Assembly: GCA_018821305.1 (NCBI GenBank)
Contig: JAHJMN010000094.1
Span: 1 to 40,406, forward strand
Source of the DNA: Myxococcota bacterium
GTDB lineage: Bacteria > Myxococcota_A > Polyangia > HGW-17
Direction of reading: 5' to 3'
Length of the DNA: 40,406 nucleotides
Below, in pieces: positions 16,894-26,185 of this stretch. How positions within the stretch are numbered: position 1 is the first letter of the stretch; the number at the start of each line of letters is the position of its first letter. The position numbers and the translations under genes were made by a program. The notes below the pieces were generated by a model. It did not search any database, was not told the DNA's origin, and saw nothing but the letters and a program-made list of their open reading frames with translations.

Positions 16894-18096
16894 CTACTGC
16901 CCGAGGATGGTTGCAGTTTCTTTTCGGTATTTGTCAATCATAGTTGAAAGACCGAGTTTTGAAAAATAGTCTGCATTGAATGGTAATAATGCAACATTAA
17001 TTTGAGTTTCCTCCCTCTCAAAATAATCCGCCGCGTACACTACCGCAAGAGGTCTTATTTCCGATGTAGTTGCCATGGGGGAATGATGAAAAGCAATGGC
17101 TTCAACAATTGGTTCTGATGTTCCCCAGAGACCGAGGAGATAGGCTCCTACCTCCGCATGAGTAGTGCCGATTTCTTCAAGTTCCAATTCTTCCATGGAT
17201 AGTTTCTCGGTTTTTATTCTATTATGAATGTGTATGTAAGTATCATGAAAATTTGCTCCAAGAATAATTTTTCCAACATCGTGCAGCATACCCGCAATGA
17301 AAGCCTCTTCGGAGAGCTGTTTATCTCCCGTTGTCTGAGGAGTGATTTCTATAAGCCGTTTAGCAATTCGGCCTACATTTATAGAGTGCTCCCATACTCT
17401 TTCCAGTTTCAAATTCTTCAGGGTTGATGCTTCACATACATTAAAAATATTCTCATAAAGGATAATTGCCTTCATGACATTGAGTCCAATGAGATTAACC
17501 GCCTGTTCCGTACTGCCGATGTGCCTTGCAAACCCGAAGAACGATGAGTTTACAAGTTTAAGAATTTTAGCGCTCATTCCCACATCCCGGGAAATGATTC
17601 GACCGATTTCTGGGAGGGAGCATTCCGGTTTGTTGATTTCATTCATTAGTTCCTGGTAGACTCCGGGCAAAACAGGAAGCGTTTCAATTTTTGTAACGAT
17701 TTCTTTGACTTTCTCATTACTTATTATTTTACTCATGTTAAGTGCGCGCTCAACCACATCCCGTAGTTTTTCCGGCTCACAGGGCTTGGAAATATACTGA
17801 TGAGCCGGGAGAATTGATTTAAGCACCAGTTCAATATCACTATACCCGGACAGGACAATTCGAACCGTTTCCGGGTGTTTTTCCATTACTCTGGTAAGGA
17901 GCTCAGCTCCGCTCATTTCAGGCATGCGCATGTCTGAAATGATAACGTCAAACTTCATAAGATCCATGAGTTTAAGAGCCTGCTCGCCACTGCTTGCAAA
18001 GGACATTTCCCAGGAATCCCGCATACTGCGAAGCATTCGCCTGAGACCCGCGAGAACATGTGGTTCATCGTCGACAAAAATTATGCGGGGACTCAT
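16894..18096 (-). CDS. REC-HDOD response regulator, copy 2
   Basis: 400 residues, clearly paralogous to the gene ending at 3189: both begin MSPRI.FVDD and share VMSPEM-type receiver and HDOD landmarks throughout, diverging mainly in the last 50 residues. Receiver 1-120 has phospho-acceptor in ISDMRMPEM, Ser in VLSG and Lys in ISKPC. HDOD domain, about 135-340: GMLHDVGKII, HAEVGAYLLGLWG, AIAFHHSP. The start ATG overlaps the stop of the REC-PAS-PAS kinase (ATGA), so the two are co-translated. The kinase is therefore the best candidate to phosphorylate this regulator. Output is presumably by protein contact; no DNA-binding domain is present. Confidence 0.9.
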   Translation of the reverse strand: MSPRIIFVDDEPHVLAGLRRMLRSMRDSWEMSFASSGEQALKLMDLMKFDVIISDMRMPEMSGAELLTRVMEKHPETVRIVLSGYSDIELVLKSILPAHQYISKPCEPEKLRDVVERALNMSKIISNEKVKEIVTKIETLPVLPGVYQELMNEINKPECSLPEIGRIISRDVGMSAKILKLVNSSFFGFARHIGSTEQAVNLIGLNVMKAIILYENIFNVCEASTLKNLKLERVWEHSINVGRIAKRLIEITPQTTGDKQLSEEAFIAGMLHDVGKIILGANFHDTYIHIHNRIKTEKLSMEELELEEIGTTHAEVGAYLLGLWGTSEPIVEAIAFHHSPMATTSEIRPLAVVYAADYFEREETQINVALLPFNADYFSKLGLSTMIDKYRKETATILGQ

Positions 18097-20387
18097 GATG
18101 GTGCCTTTCCGTTTAAAGGGAGACTGATTGTAAATTCAGTTCCAATTCCGAGTTCTGATTTTACATCAATGGTCCCTGCGTGTTTGTTCACAATTATCTG
18201 GTATGAAATAGCCAGACCCTGACCTGTGCCTTTTCCTACCTTCTTTGTTGTAAAAAAGTGATCATAAATTTTGTTTATATTTTCCGGTGAAATGCCATTG
18301 CCATCATCCCGGATTTTAATTTCGATATCAGGACCTTTAAGTCGAGTGGATATCGCGATGTTTCCAAGGGTTGTTCCGCGACCGAACTTGTCTTCAATGG
18401 CGTGAGCTGAGTTTACAATCATATTCAGGAAAACCTGATTGAGATCACCAATATAGCAGTTGATTGTGGGGTTAGATGGTTCAAGGTCAAGTTCAAGATT
18501 CGCTACATATTTCCATTCGTTGCGACATACTGTGGATGTGCTTTCAATGGCATCGTTGATGCTTGCCGGGTTCATGTCTTCACTTCCGGGATGGGAGAAG
18601 TTCTTCATTGCCCTGACGATTTTCGTAATTCGAGAAATCCCATCTGCCCCATCTTCTAAAGCCCGGGGAATTTCATCTTTCAGATACTCCCAGTCAGCTT
18701 TCTCGGAAAGTGATTCAGCTACAGAGTTCAGGTCGGCATGGTTCGATAATAGTGTAAAAATATCGCCGATCATTTCTGCTATATCATTGAAACTGTCTTT
18801 TAAAAACTTTATATTATCGCCCACATATTGAGATGGAGTGTTTATTTCATGGGCAATTCCTGCGGCAAGATTACCAATGGATTCCATTTTCTGAGCATGA
18901 GAGAGGGATTGCTCAAGGGTTATCCGCTCGGTTATATCGATAAGAATTTCAATAATGAACTTGGAACCGATATAGTCCTGTTCAATATATTTTTTCAGTA
19001 TTGTGACTTTTGAGCCGCCTTCGAGTTCAATTTCCTGCTGGATGGGGGTTGTTGGTTCAACAATCTTTTTCCGAAGAATCATATTCTTCTCAAATTCAGT
19101 GAGCATGCAGTTTTGGCTGCTGCAGCGTGTCATTCCAGGTCCCAGTGCCGTGTATTTTGCGGCAAGGCTGTTGATATCCATAATCTCTCTGGTCTCCATG
19201 TTGAACCTGATATATCCGACTTTGAGAGAATCCATAATATGGCGCAGAAGAAACTCACTTTCCTTGAGTCTGAGTTCCGCCTGTCTTTTTTCGGAGATAT
19301 CTTCTTTAAAACCCAGATGGTGAGTAATGAATCCGCCTTTTGTTTTTAATGGAAAAAATGTGGATGATTCCCAGTATGGATCACCGTTTTTCCGGAAATT
19401 GAGTACTTCCCCCTTCCATGTTTTACCAAAGAGCAGGTCGTTTTTAACACGGGACGGAATTAAATTCTCTCTGGTACTGATGGATTTATCAGCTTCATTT
19501 TCAATTTCACTTTGAGTGTATCCTGTAATTTGAGTATAGGCTGAGTTTGTGTACTCTACTTTTCCTACGGCATCGGTAATAACCACTGCAACCGGACTTT
19601 GCTCGATTGCTTTTTCAAAAATTTCAAGTCTTTTACCTGTTTCTGTCTGTTTGAGGAAATCGCTGATTCGATCGGCAACCATACTCATGAATTCCAATAG
19701 ATCATTATCAGTTCCGGATTTCTGATCCGAGTAAATATTAATACTCCCCATTTTTGTGTCTGGAAAATAGAAATCACGTTTAAAAACAAGAGTCTGCGCC
19801 GATGTTTTCCCCGTTGTAAATCTGAAATCATGGTAATTGAGATCGACTCTCGATGAGAACCATTTATCGGTGACTTCAGAAATAAGATTAATAATTCCTT
19901 TCAGGCGAGTCTCCATTGGAACAGCGAAACTCGTGAGCAAGTGAGAAATATCCGAAAGACTGCTGAGTATTGTGATTTTTCGGGCCATGTCCTCGTTTAT
20001 AGACGAATAATGATTCATTAACTTACCGTTTCGAATTGCAAGTTCAACGGAGAATGCCACTTGATTTTTTGTGAGGGGCTTAAACAGGTAACCAAACGGA
20101 TTTACTGCTGAGGCCCGCTGAAAGGTCTCATCTTCGGTATCCCCGGTTATGAAAATGACGGGGATTCCACAGGTATTCCAGGCAAATTCTGCTTCAATTA
20201 TGCCGTCGAATTTTTGCTCGATGTTTATATCCAGAATCGCAAGATCCGGCTTGGTGTTTGAAAGATAGTTTCTGAAGTCACTGATATTATAGAAAATGTC
20301 AATTTGAGATATGTTGTCAAGCCGGAGCATTGATTGTAGAAGTCTGCAGGTCACCCTGTCATCATCAAGTATTGCCACTGTGCTCAT
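18093..20387 (-). CDS. REC-PAS-PAS hybrid sensor histidine kinase
   Basis: 764 residues, cytosolic. Receiver at 1-125 (ILDDDR, phospho-acceptor in LAILDINIEQ, Thr in FITGD, Lys in LFKPL). Residues about 130-245 look like a GAF-type domain (SDISHLLTSFAVPMETR, KMGSINIYSD). Two PAS domains follow (about 250-375, ending FKEDISEKR, and 385-490, ending ILIDITER). His513 lies in GIAHEINTPSQYVGDN, and the HATPase domain ends the protein (NMIVNSAHA, DDGNGISPE, FFTTKKVGKGTGQGLA). The catalytic half belongs to the same subfamily as the kinases at 7667 and 9646. GAGGTA precedes the ATG. It is the first gene of a two-gene operon with the REC-HDOD gene, suggesting a direct signalling pair with a receiver-controlled kinase. 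Confidence 0.92.
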   Translation of the reverse strand: MSTVAILDDDRVTCRLLQSMLRLDNISQIDIFYNISDFRNYLSNTKPDLAILDINIEQKFDGIIEAEFAWNTCGIPVIFITGDTEDETFQRASAVNPFGYLFKPLTKNQVAFSVELAIRNGKLMNHYSSINEDMARKITILSSLSDISHLLTSFAVPMETRLKGIINLISEVTDKWFSSRVDLNYHDFRFTTGKTSAQTLVFKRDFYFPDTKMGSINIYSDQKSGTDNDLLEFMSMVADRISDFLKQTETGKRLEIFEKAIEQSPVAVVITDAVGKVEYTNSAYTQITGYTQSEIENEADKSISTRENLIPSRVKNDLLFGKTWKGEVLNFRKNGDPYWESSTFFPLKTKGGFITHHLGFKEDISEKRQAELRLKESEFLLRHIMDSLKVGYIRFNMETREIMDINSLAAKYTALGPGMTRCSSQNCMLTEFEKNMILRKKIVEPTTPIQQEIELEGGSKVTILKKYIEQDYIGSKFIIEILIDITERITLEQSLSHAQKMESIGNLAAGIAHEINTPSQYVGDNIKFLKDSFNDIAEMIGDIFTLLSNHADLNSVAESLSEKADWEYLKDEIPRALEDGADGISRITKIVRAMKNFSHPGSEDMNPASINDAIESTSTVCRNEWKYVANLELDLEPSNPTINCYIGDLNQVFLNMIVNSAHAIEDKFGRGTTLGNIAISTRLKGPDIEIKIRDDGNGISPENINKIYDHFFTTKKVGKGTGQGLAISYQIIVNKHAGTIDVKSELGIGTEFTISLPLNGKAPS

Positions 20388-20492
20388 GTCTGTACCTCGG
20401 ATAGATTCATAATGACTATATATCGGCAGATCAGTTTAGAATATAAAGAAAATTTTTCACGAAGAAGAAGCAATAATGAAACATACAGGATC

Positions 20493-22310
20493 TCAGCGGA
20501 ATAGTTCGCCCATTTTTCTGCCTAGAATGCTGTTTGCGAGGAGGAGAGATATTGTGAGGAAAATCATTGACCATACACCGAGAGCGCAGGCGACAGCTAT
20601 TCCATCATCCACACGGCCTGACAGAATATAAATGGCTTTAGTAATTGGAAACGAACTGGTTTTCAAGGCAAGAATAAGGCTATCTGAAACCTCAAGCATG
20701 GCAAAACAGAACACAAGAATACCGCCAGCTACGAGGTTAGCTGTAATAAGCGGAATTGTTATTTTACTCAGGGTTTTTGCGGGAGAAACCCCAACATTAT
20801 GAGATGCTTCCTCAAGGGTGTCCGAGACCTGAGAAAACCCAGCATAGGCACTGCGGAGAATGTAGGGCAAACGACGTACACTGTAAGCTATAATGAGAAT
20901 CCACATTGCATCACGTCGGGGATCGAGGAATGTGCCGTTAAAAGAGGCGAGATATCCAAATGCTATCACGATTCCCGGCAGGGCCAACGGTAACATTGCA
21001 AGCATGTCCAGGTATTTCGCTGACGAGGACTTGCTCCGGGAAACCATCCAGGCTAAAAGTACTCCTAAAACAAGATCGATTACTGTAGCTACAGATGCGT
21101 AGATTATTGAGTTTGTAATTGATGGAACAGTTAAATCATGGGTCAGAGCAGTACTGTAATGGGCTGTAGTGAAAGTTGACGGAGCAACAGTCATGAACCA
21201 CTTCCCGGCAAATGAGGTAAGAATAACTGCAATGTGAGGCAGAATGCTTATAAATATAATGAAAATAAACATGGCACGAATCAAGTTGGCGGTTAAAAGA
21301 GAAGGTTTCCACTCCCTTGCTTTTGCACGATTTTTCGAAAGCATTGCCGTGTTGTATTTTGTGAGTAGCCCCCTGCTTGTGATATAGGCGGTAATGGAAA
21401 TCAGCATGACAATAACAACGAGAGAGAAGCCCTCGGGATTGTCAGCCATGTCGGAAATGCGATCAAAAATAAGCAGTGGCACCACTTCCCGGTATTCAAA
21501 AACGAGGGGTGTGCCAAGATCCGTAAATGCCCAGATAAACACTATAATGGCTCCGGCAAAAATTCCCGGTGCTGTCAGTGGCAGGAGAATTCGTCGGATA
21601 ATGCCAAGGGGAGGAGTTCCCATGTTTGCTGCAGCGTCTTCAAGATTGGGATCAACGTTGGCCAGAGCACTTACAATGTTCAGGTACATTATGGGAAAAA
21701 GGTGCAGTGCCTGCAAGAGGGCGACTCCCCAGAACTTGTTCTGACCAAGAAAATCAATAGGGGATGAAATAATTCCGGCATTCATGAGCATAAGATTTAC
21801 GGTGCCGAAACGGGCCAGAAGTTGCCTTGCACCGATGGCTCCCACAAAGGGGGGCAGAATCAGAGGAACAAGCAAAAGACCTGCCAGCAGAGCCTTCCCC
21901 CGGAAATCTGCTTTTACCGTAAAATAGGCCAGGGGCATCGTTAAAATGAAGCAGATTACTGTAGTCACAGTGGCCAATGACAAAGATGTGATTATAGCAT
22001 TACGTGTGATTGGATTTTTAAATACAGCAAAAATGAAATCAAGGGTGAAACGACCTTCATCCATGAACCCTTCCCTCAGTATGTATACAACAGGATAAAG
22101 AAGGAAGATTGAAAGGAAGATCAGTACAGTGTCTCGAACGATGCTGAAAACATTGCGGTCAACGGCGAGGCCGAAAGCGAAGAAAACGCCTAAAATGGCA
22201 GTTCGAGTGTAAAATGACATGCCGGGAAGAAGTGCAGATATATAAAGAACCCACCGTAAGGCATGGATATAAAAAGATGGCTTTTTAAAGATTTCAATGT
22301 AATTCATCAT
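20493..22310 (-). CDS. ABC transporter permease, two fused membrane domains (FbpB-like)
   Basis: 605 residues with about twelve membrane segments, made of two binding-protein-dependent permease domains (about 95-300 and 395-600). Each has an EAA loop: EDAAANMGTPPLGIIRRILL in the first and EEASHNVGVSPAKTLSKITI in the second. This fused layout is typical of ferric-iron permeases (FbpB/SfuB) and some thiamine or polyamine relatives. It overlaps the 3' end of the ATPase gene by 17 bases, so expression is coupled. Either of two adjacent ATG codons could start it. The protein would sit in the inner membrane and pass substrate from the binding protein to the cytosol. Confidence 0.92.
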   Translation of the reverse strand: MMNYIEIFKKPSFYIHALRWVLYISALLPGMSFYTRTAILGVFFAFGLAVDRNVFSIVRDTVLIFLSIFLLYPVVYILREGFMDEGRFTLDFIFAVFKNPITRNAIITSLSLATVTTVICFILTMPLAYFTVKADFRGKALLAGLLLVPLILPPFVGAIGARQLLARFGTVNLMLMNAGIISSPIDFLGQNKFWGVALLQALHLFPIMYLNIVSALANVDPNLEDAAANMGTPPLGIIRRILLPLTAPGIFAGAIIVFIWAFTDLGTPLVFEYREVVPLLIFDRISDMADNPEGFSLVVIVMLISITAYITSRGLLTKYNTAMLSKNRAKAREWKPSLLTANLIRAMFIFIIFISILPHIAVILTSFAGKWFMTVAPSTFTTAHYSTALTHDLTVPSITNSIIYASVATVIDLVLGVLLAWMVSRSKSSSAKYLDMLAMLPLALPGIVIAFGYLASFNGTFLDPRRDAMWILIIAYSVRRLPYILRSAYAGFSQVSDTLEEASHNVGVSPAKTLSKITIPLITANLVAGGILVFCFAMLEVSDSLILALKTSSFPITKAIYILSGRVDDGIAVACALGVWSMIFLTISLLLANSILGRKMGELFR

Positions 22311-23337
22311 GAAACACCATCAATTTACTTTCATCAATTCCGAACTCTGTGGAATTTACGATGGATGAAGAAGTCATTTTAAAAGTACCTCCATCGGATT
22401 GTATGACGTATTCCCGGTGGGAGCCATAGAAAAACTCGCTTTCCACTTGAGCTTTAAAAGAATTTTGAGACCCAGCGGACACTATGTCGTGGGGGCGGAA
22501 TGCCAGGATTACTGCATTTCCGGTGTCAAAATTCCCCGGATAAGTACTTTTAAAAGTCCCAACTTTTGTACTGATAATATGGAGATTATTTTGGGATGAG
22601 GTTATTTCGCCTTCCATTGTATTAATTCGCCCCATGAAAGAGGCGGCAAATAAAGTATCGGGTCGCGAGTAGAGATCATCGGGGGTGCCACACTGAGCAA
22701 CGGTACCGGCATTCAAAAGTGCAATACGGCTGGACATGGACATGGCTTCTTCCTGATCATGCGTTACATAGATCATTGTAAGTCCCAATTGTTCGTGAAT
22801 CCTTTTGAGTTCATAGCGCATCTCGATTCGAAGTGATGCATCAAGGTTAGATAGCGGTTCGTCCAGGAGAATTAGTGATGGATCTAAAACCAGGGCTCGA
22901 GCCAGTGCAATTCTCTGTTGTTGACCACCGCTTAATTCATTGGGGCGCCGTTTTGCGAAATCTGCCATCTGGACTCGTGCCAGAACGTCCATCGCTTTTG
23001 AATTTGCCTTTTCCTCCTTCATGCCATTTTGAACAAGACCATAAGTTACGTTTTTAAGTACTGTCATATGGGGCCACAAAGCATAGGACTGAAAAACCAT
23101 GGGCGCTGTGCGTCTCCAGGCTGGCAAGTCAGTGACATCTGTTTCGCCAATGTGGATAGTCCCCTTTTGAGGTTTCTGGCCCAGACCAGCGATAGCACGC
23201 AGGAGTGTGGTTTTTCCACAGCCACTGGGGCCAAGTAGAAAGAAAAATTCTCCGGATTCTATATCAAGGGAGAGATTATCAAGGATTTTTACATCGCCGT
23301 AGGCAATGGATAGATTGGTAATTTTTACCGAAGACAT
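22294..23337 (-). CDS. ABC transporter ATP-binding protein (FbpC/PotA type)
   Basis: 347 residues. The nucleotide-binding domain (1-235) has Walker A GPSGCGKTT, Q-loop VFQSYALWPHM, signature LSGGQQQRIALARAL, Walker B LILLDEP and the switch His in VTHDQEEA. The C-terminal part (about 240-347) is a TOBE-like regulatory domain (AFRPHDIV, VESEFFYGSHREYVI). This combination marks the CUT1/Fbp/Pot importers for iron, polyamines or sugars. It is the middle gene of the operon, 31 bases after the binding-protein gene and overlapping the permease gene. It powers transport by ATP hydrolysis on the cytosolic face. Confidence 0.94.
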   Translation of the reverse strand: MSSVKITNLSIAYGDVKILDNLSLDIESGEFFFLLGPSGCGKTTLLRAIAGLGQKPQKGTIHIGETDVTDLPAWRRTAPMVFQSYALWPHMTVLKNVTYGLVQNGMKEEKANSKAMDVLARVQMADFAKRRPNELSGGQQQRIALARALVLDPSLILLDEPLSNLDASLRIEMRYELKRIHEQLGLTMIYVTHDQEEAMSMSSRIALLNAGTVAQCGTPDDLYSRPDTLFAASFMGRINTMEGEITSSQNNLHIISTKVGTFKSTYPGNFDTGNAVILAFRPHDIVSAGSQNSFKAQVESEFFYGSHREYVIQSDGGTFKMTSSSIVNSTEFGIDESKLMVFHDELH

Positions 23338-23368
23338 ATATTCCTCATTCGTGGGTATCCCGAGTTCT

Positions 23369-24736
23369 TTATAAAACTGACTTTAACAGTTTGTAGTAAT
23401 AATTAAACCATTTCAGGCGCAAATCCGTTCTAAAGGATTTACTCTGCCGGTGAAGGTTCTTCGACAGCTCACCAAGTTCGGATTCGGTGACTGGAGGCGT
23501 ACATACTCGTTTCCAGTCTGCATCGGAGATTTTCCCTGCAAGACGACGTTTCCATGCTTTTACCACTAAGGCGTGGTTATCTAAAAAAGCGCTTCCAAGA
23601 AGGTCATTAAGAAGGTTCCAGCGAACAGATCCAAGTTTTGAGTGATACCGGAAACTGCTTTTGTACTCATAAGGATTTGCAGGAATTGTCCGGGGTCCAT
23701 CCTCATAGTAGATTTTTTTTGCAATGGGCATAACTGGTGTTTCTTTTTTTACGGGTCCCTGTGGATGACCTTTGGGGCGAATTCGCAGATATTGACCCTC
23801 TCCCAGAACGAATTCCATAAATTTTTCGGCAAGTTCCCGGTGTGGGGCATCTGCAAGCATTGAAATCGGATCGGGGTTTATAACCGTAGCATCCTCCGGC
23901 AGGATGAAAGCCAAATGTCGGGGGCTTGTTTTAATCACGCTGAGGGCATAGTAGTCGATGGTTATGCCACAGGCAATTTCGCCAAGAGCTGTATCCGCAC
24001 TGACCATGGATCCGTGACGTGAAAAATAACGTGTATTCCCCGCCATTTCCATTAATATCTGCCAACCTTTTTCCCAGCCAAGGCTTTGAAGGATGATTTC
24101 AAACAGCATGTGGGTAGAGCCGCTTTGACGAGGATCTCCACTGCCTACCCAACTTAAAAACTCTCGACGTCCAAGATCCTGCCAGCTTCGAGGCTCAGGG
24201 ATTTTGTTGAAATCAAGGACTTTTCTGTTGCAGATGATCCCGAAACCGCTCAACGCGCTGCCGTACCAGTAACCATCGCGACGCAGTTTAATGCCATTTA
24301 ATGATTCAGGAATCTGGTTTAAAATGTGTTCTGGTGGAATATATGAAGCAAGACATGATGCAGATTTGGAACCGGATTTTACGCAGTTAGAATCAGCCAG
24401 AATTTCATGGGCTTGGTCGCCTCCCCCAAAGAAAATATCATAACTTGAGTTTTTCCGGCCATCCTTTAAAAGGTTGGTAAATTCACTTCGAATAAAACGC
24501 AAAGAGGAACTTGTTCCTCCGAGATCTACCCATTCAATGCCCACCTTTCGATTGCAGCATTTTTTCATGTATCGGGCAAAACCCTCAGTAAATTCATACT
24601 TTATATCTTCGGGATGAACACTGATAACGACTATTTTTTCGTCCCAGTCCGGCGTAGCTTTGGCGGGTCGAAAAATATAGGGCAGGGCGAGGGTGATGAA
24701 AAAAAGAATTAATAGTAAAATTCGTGAAGGAGTCAT
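23369..24736 (-). CDS. ABC transporter extracellular solute-binding protein (iron-type family)
   Basis: 455 residues, first gene of the importer operon. The N-terminus is a signal peptide or signal anchor (ILLLILFFITLALPYIF). Landmarks of the family-1/iron-type binding proteins follow: VISVHPEDI near the start, FFGGGDQAHEIL, RDGYWYGSALSGFGIICN, PRSWQDLGR and SGSTHMLFEIILQSLG. The motif GITIDYYA has the adjacent Tyr pair that binds iron in FbpA proteins, which favours ferric iron, but overall length and an extra C-terminal segment (about 370-455, basic, with WKRR) are unusual. Substrate therefore remains inferred. The protein would be periplasmic and deliver ligand to the fused permease. Confidence 0.85.
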   Translation of the reverse strand: MTPSRILLLILFFITLALPYIFRPAKATPDWDEKIVVISVHPEDIKYEFTEGFARYMKKCCNRKVGIEWVDLGGTSSSLRFIRSEFTNLLKDGRKNSSYDIFFGGGDQAHEILADSNCVKSGSKSASCLASYIPPEHILNQIPESLNGIKLRRDGYWYGSALSGFGIICNRKVLDFNKIPEPRSWQDLGRREFLSWVGSGDPRQSGSTHMLFEIILQSLGWEKGWQILMEMAGNTRYFSRHGSMVSADTALGEIACGITIDYYALSVIKTSPRHLAFILPEDATVINPDPISMLADAPHRELAEKFMEFVLGEGQYLRIRPKGHPQGPVKKETPVMPIAKKIYYEDGPRTIPANPYEYKSSFRYHSKLGSVRWNLLNDLLGSAFLDNHALVVKAWKRRLAGKISDADWKRVCTPPVTESELGELSKNLHRQSKSFRTDLRLKWFNYYYKLLKSVL

Positions 24737-24855
24737 GTTCAGTCAAATGCCCTCAAAAAGATGAAAACCGTCGTCAGTTTATTCAAATTGCAGCAAAACT
24801 CACGCTTTTTTTATTCCGGATTGCGGGATATGGTCTGATCGTATTATGGTTTAGT

Positions 24856-25665
24856 TTAATTTATTGAAATGTAAATAGATTTAAAATCTCGTTTAAAACT
24901 GTATGTTGTTTCCAGATAACCGATGCCCATCCAGGAGGATACTACAACGCCAAGACGTAGAAACAGCCGGGAACTGATTTTTCGGGCAACAAAAAGCGCA
25001 GTGTAGCCGAGGGAATAGCTGTAACTGCAGTTTTCCCCACTTGTGCAGAGTTCAATTTCCCGGGATGCATTTTCCGAAATGAGGCCAATGTGCCATTTTT
25101 TGTTAAGGCGGTACGCAAGGGAAAAAGATGTGCTTCCAATGACGTTAAAATCCGTTGATGCGACGGAGGTTTCAAGTTGAAGATCAAAACGCCAGATTCT
25201 CCATCGGGCAGCAATCATGAAGCCCAGGGAGAAATAATTATCATCCGGGGAATCCACGTACCTGCCATCGGGGCCAAGTACATCCCCTTTATGCAGCATA
25301 CCTGCCTGCAGACCTAAAATAAGCGTGAAAGAGGGCCAGATAAACCGATAACCGGCATCTGCAAGATGAAGATAGTAACTGCTCACTGAAGGCTGAGCAT
25401 CCCAGTGATATGGAGTGAGGTTAGTTCCCATGCCTTCCCAGGTCATGGTGGAAAAGACCCAGTTACCCCGGTGGATGTAACCTGTGTTAACTCGCATGAA
25501 TTCCTGATTGGAGAAACTTATCATCTCCAATCCGGGCAGGGTATAACTTGTGCGTTTGTTTATTTTTACCGAAACATCAAATGGCGCAGATGCCGCGGCA
25601 ATCTTCGGCGAAAGTGCCATTAAAACAAGCAAAGTCAGAGTAAGGATAATATTGTTGTTATTCAA
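24856..25665 (-). CDS. Exported beta-barrel-like protein of unknown function
   Basis: 269 residues with a clear signal peptide (IILTLTLLVLMALSPKIAAA). The remainder alternates aromatic/hydrophobic and polar residues in strand-length stretches (SSYYLHLADAGYRFIW, GFMIAARWRIWRFDLQLETS, TSFSLAYRLNKKWHIGLIS), as in a small outer-membrane barrel. It ends in an aromatic-poor tail (YISIN), so a classical terminal Phe for barrel assembly is missing. It follows the ABC importer operon in reverse order, being upstream on the same strand with a 119-base gap. A link to substrate passage across the outer membrane is possible but unproven. No family recognised. Confidence 0.65.
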   Translation of the reverse strand: MNNNNIILTLTLLVLMALSPKIAAASAPFDVSVKINKRTSYTLPGLEMISFSNQEFMRVNTGYIHRGNWVFSTMTWEGMGTNLTPYHWDAQPSVSSYYLHLADAGYRFIWPSFTLILGLQAGMLHKGDVLGPDGRYVDSPDDNYFSLGFMIAARWRIWRFDLQLETSVASTDFNVIGSTSFSLAYRLNKKWHIGLISENASREIELCTSGENCSYSYSLGYTALFVARKISSRLFLRLGVVVSSWMGIGYLETTYSFKRDFKSIYISIN

Positions 25666-25701
25666 TCAAGGGCCCCCGTGTTTTAAAAACTGAGTCATGA
25701 A

Positions 25702-25974
25702 CTATCCTGGTTGGAAATATCTATTTTCAGAGGCTTTTTTCATTAAAAGCATAAGTTTGTCCCATGCGGCGGTATCTGTTTCCAGATTTTCCGAATTAAA
25801 AATCTTCAAAAACGTCTCGCAGTCCTCATGCCTTACATAAAGAAACTGCTTTTCTTCAGTAGCGAGAATCCTAATAACGGAATTATCCTTTATTTTCATG
25901 TTTACGAGACTGTCTATTCCAATTTCAGAAAAGGCGGTGGTTAATTCTTCAAGGCACCTATCTATAGTTTTCAT
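25702..25974 (-). CDS. Small cytosolic protein of unknown function
   Basis: 90 residues with a strong ribosome site (GGAGG) 6 bases before the ATG. Predicted alpha/beta content; acidic, with alternating helix-like segments (CLEELTTAFSEIGIDSLVNM) and a strand pair (VIRILATEEKQFLYVRH). No signal peptide, membrane helix or known motif. It is 36 bases upstream of the exported barrel-like gene and could be co-transcribed with it. The codon pattern and ribosome site favour a real gene. Confidence 0.65.
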   Translation of the reverse strand: MKTIDRCLEELTTAFSEIGIDSLVNMKIKDNSVIRILATEEKQFLYVRHEDCETFLKIFNSENLETDTAAWDKLMLLMKKASENRYFQPG

Positions 25975-26185
25975 CTATTCCTCCAATCCTCAAAGGGCTC
26001 ACAATTCTGCGCGAAAAAATGGAAACTAACCATTGGATTGAATACTATTGAAAGCGATAAAGAATTGCAATATTTTGTGTGAACAAAAGTTATCGAAAAA
26101 AAATCATTTTTAGACTCCCCGGGAATGTCATGTGTGCTATATCAAATGGAACAAGCGGTACTTCCGCATTACAGGAGGCTTTATT

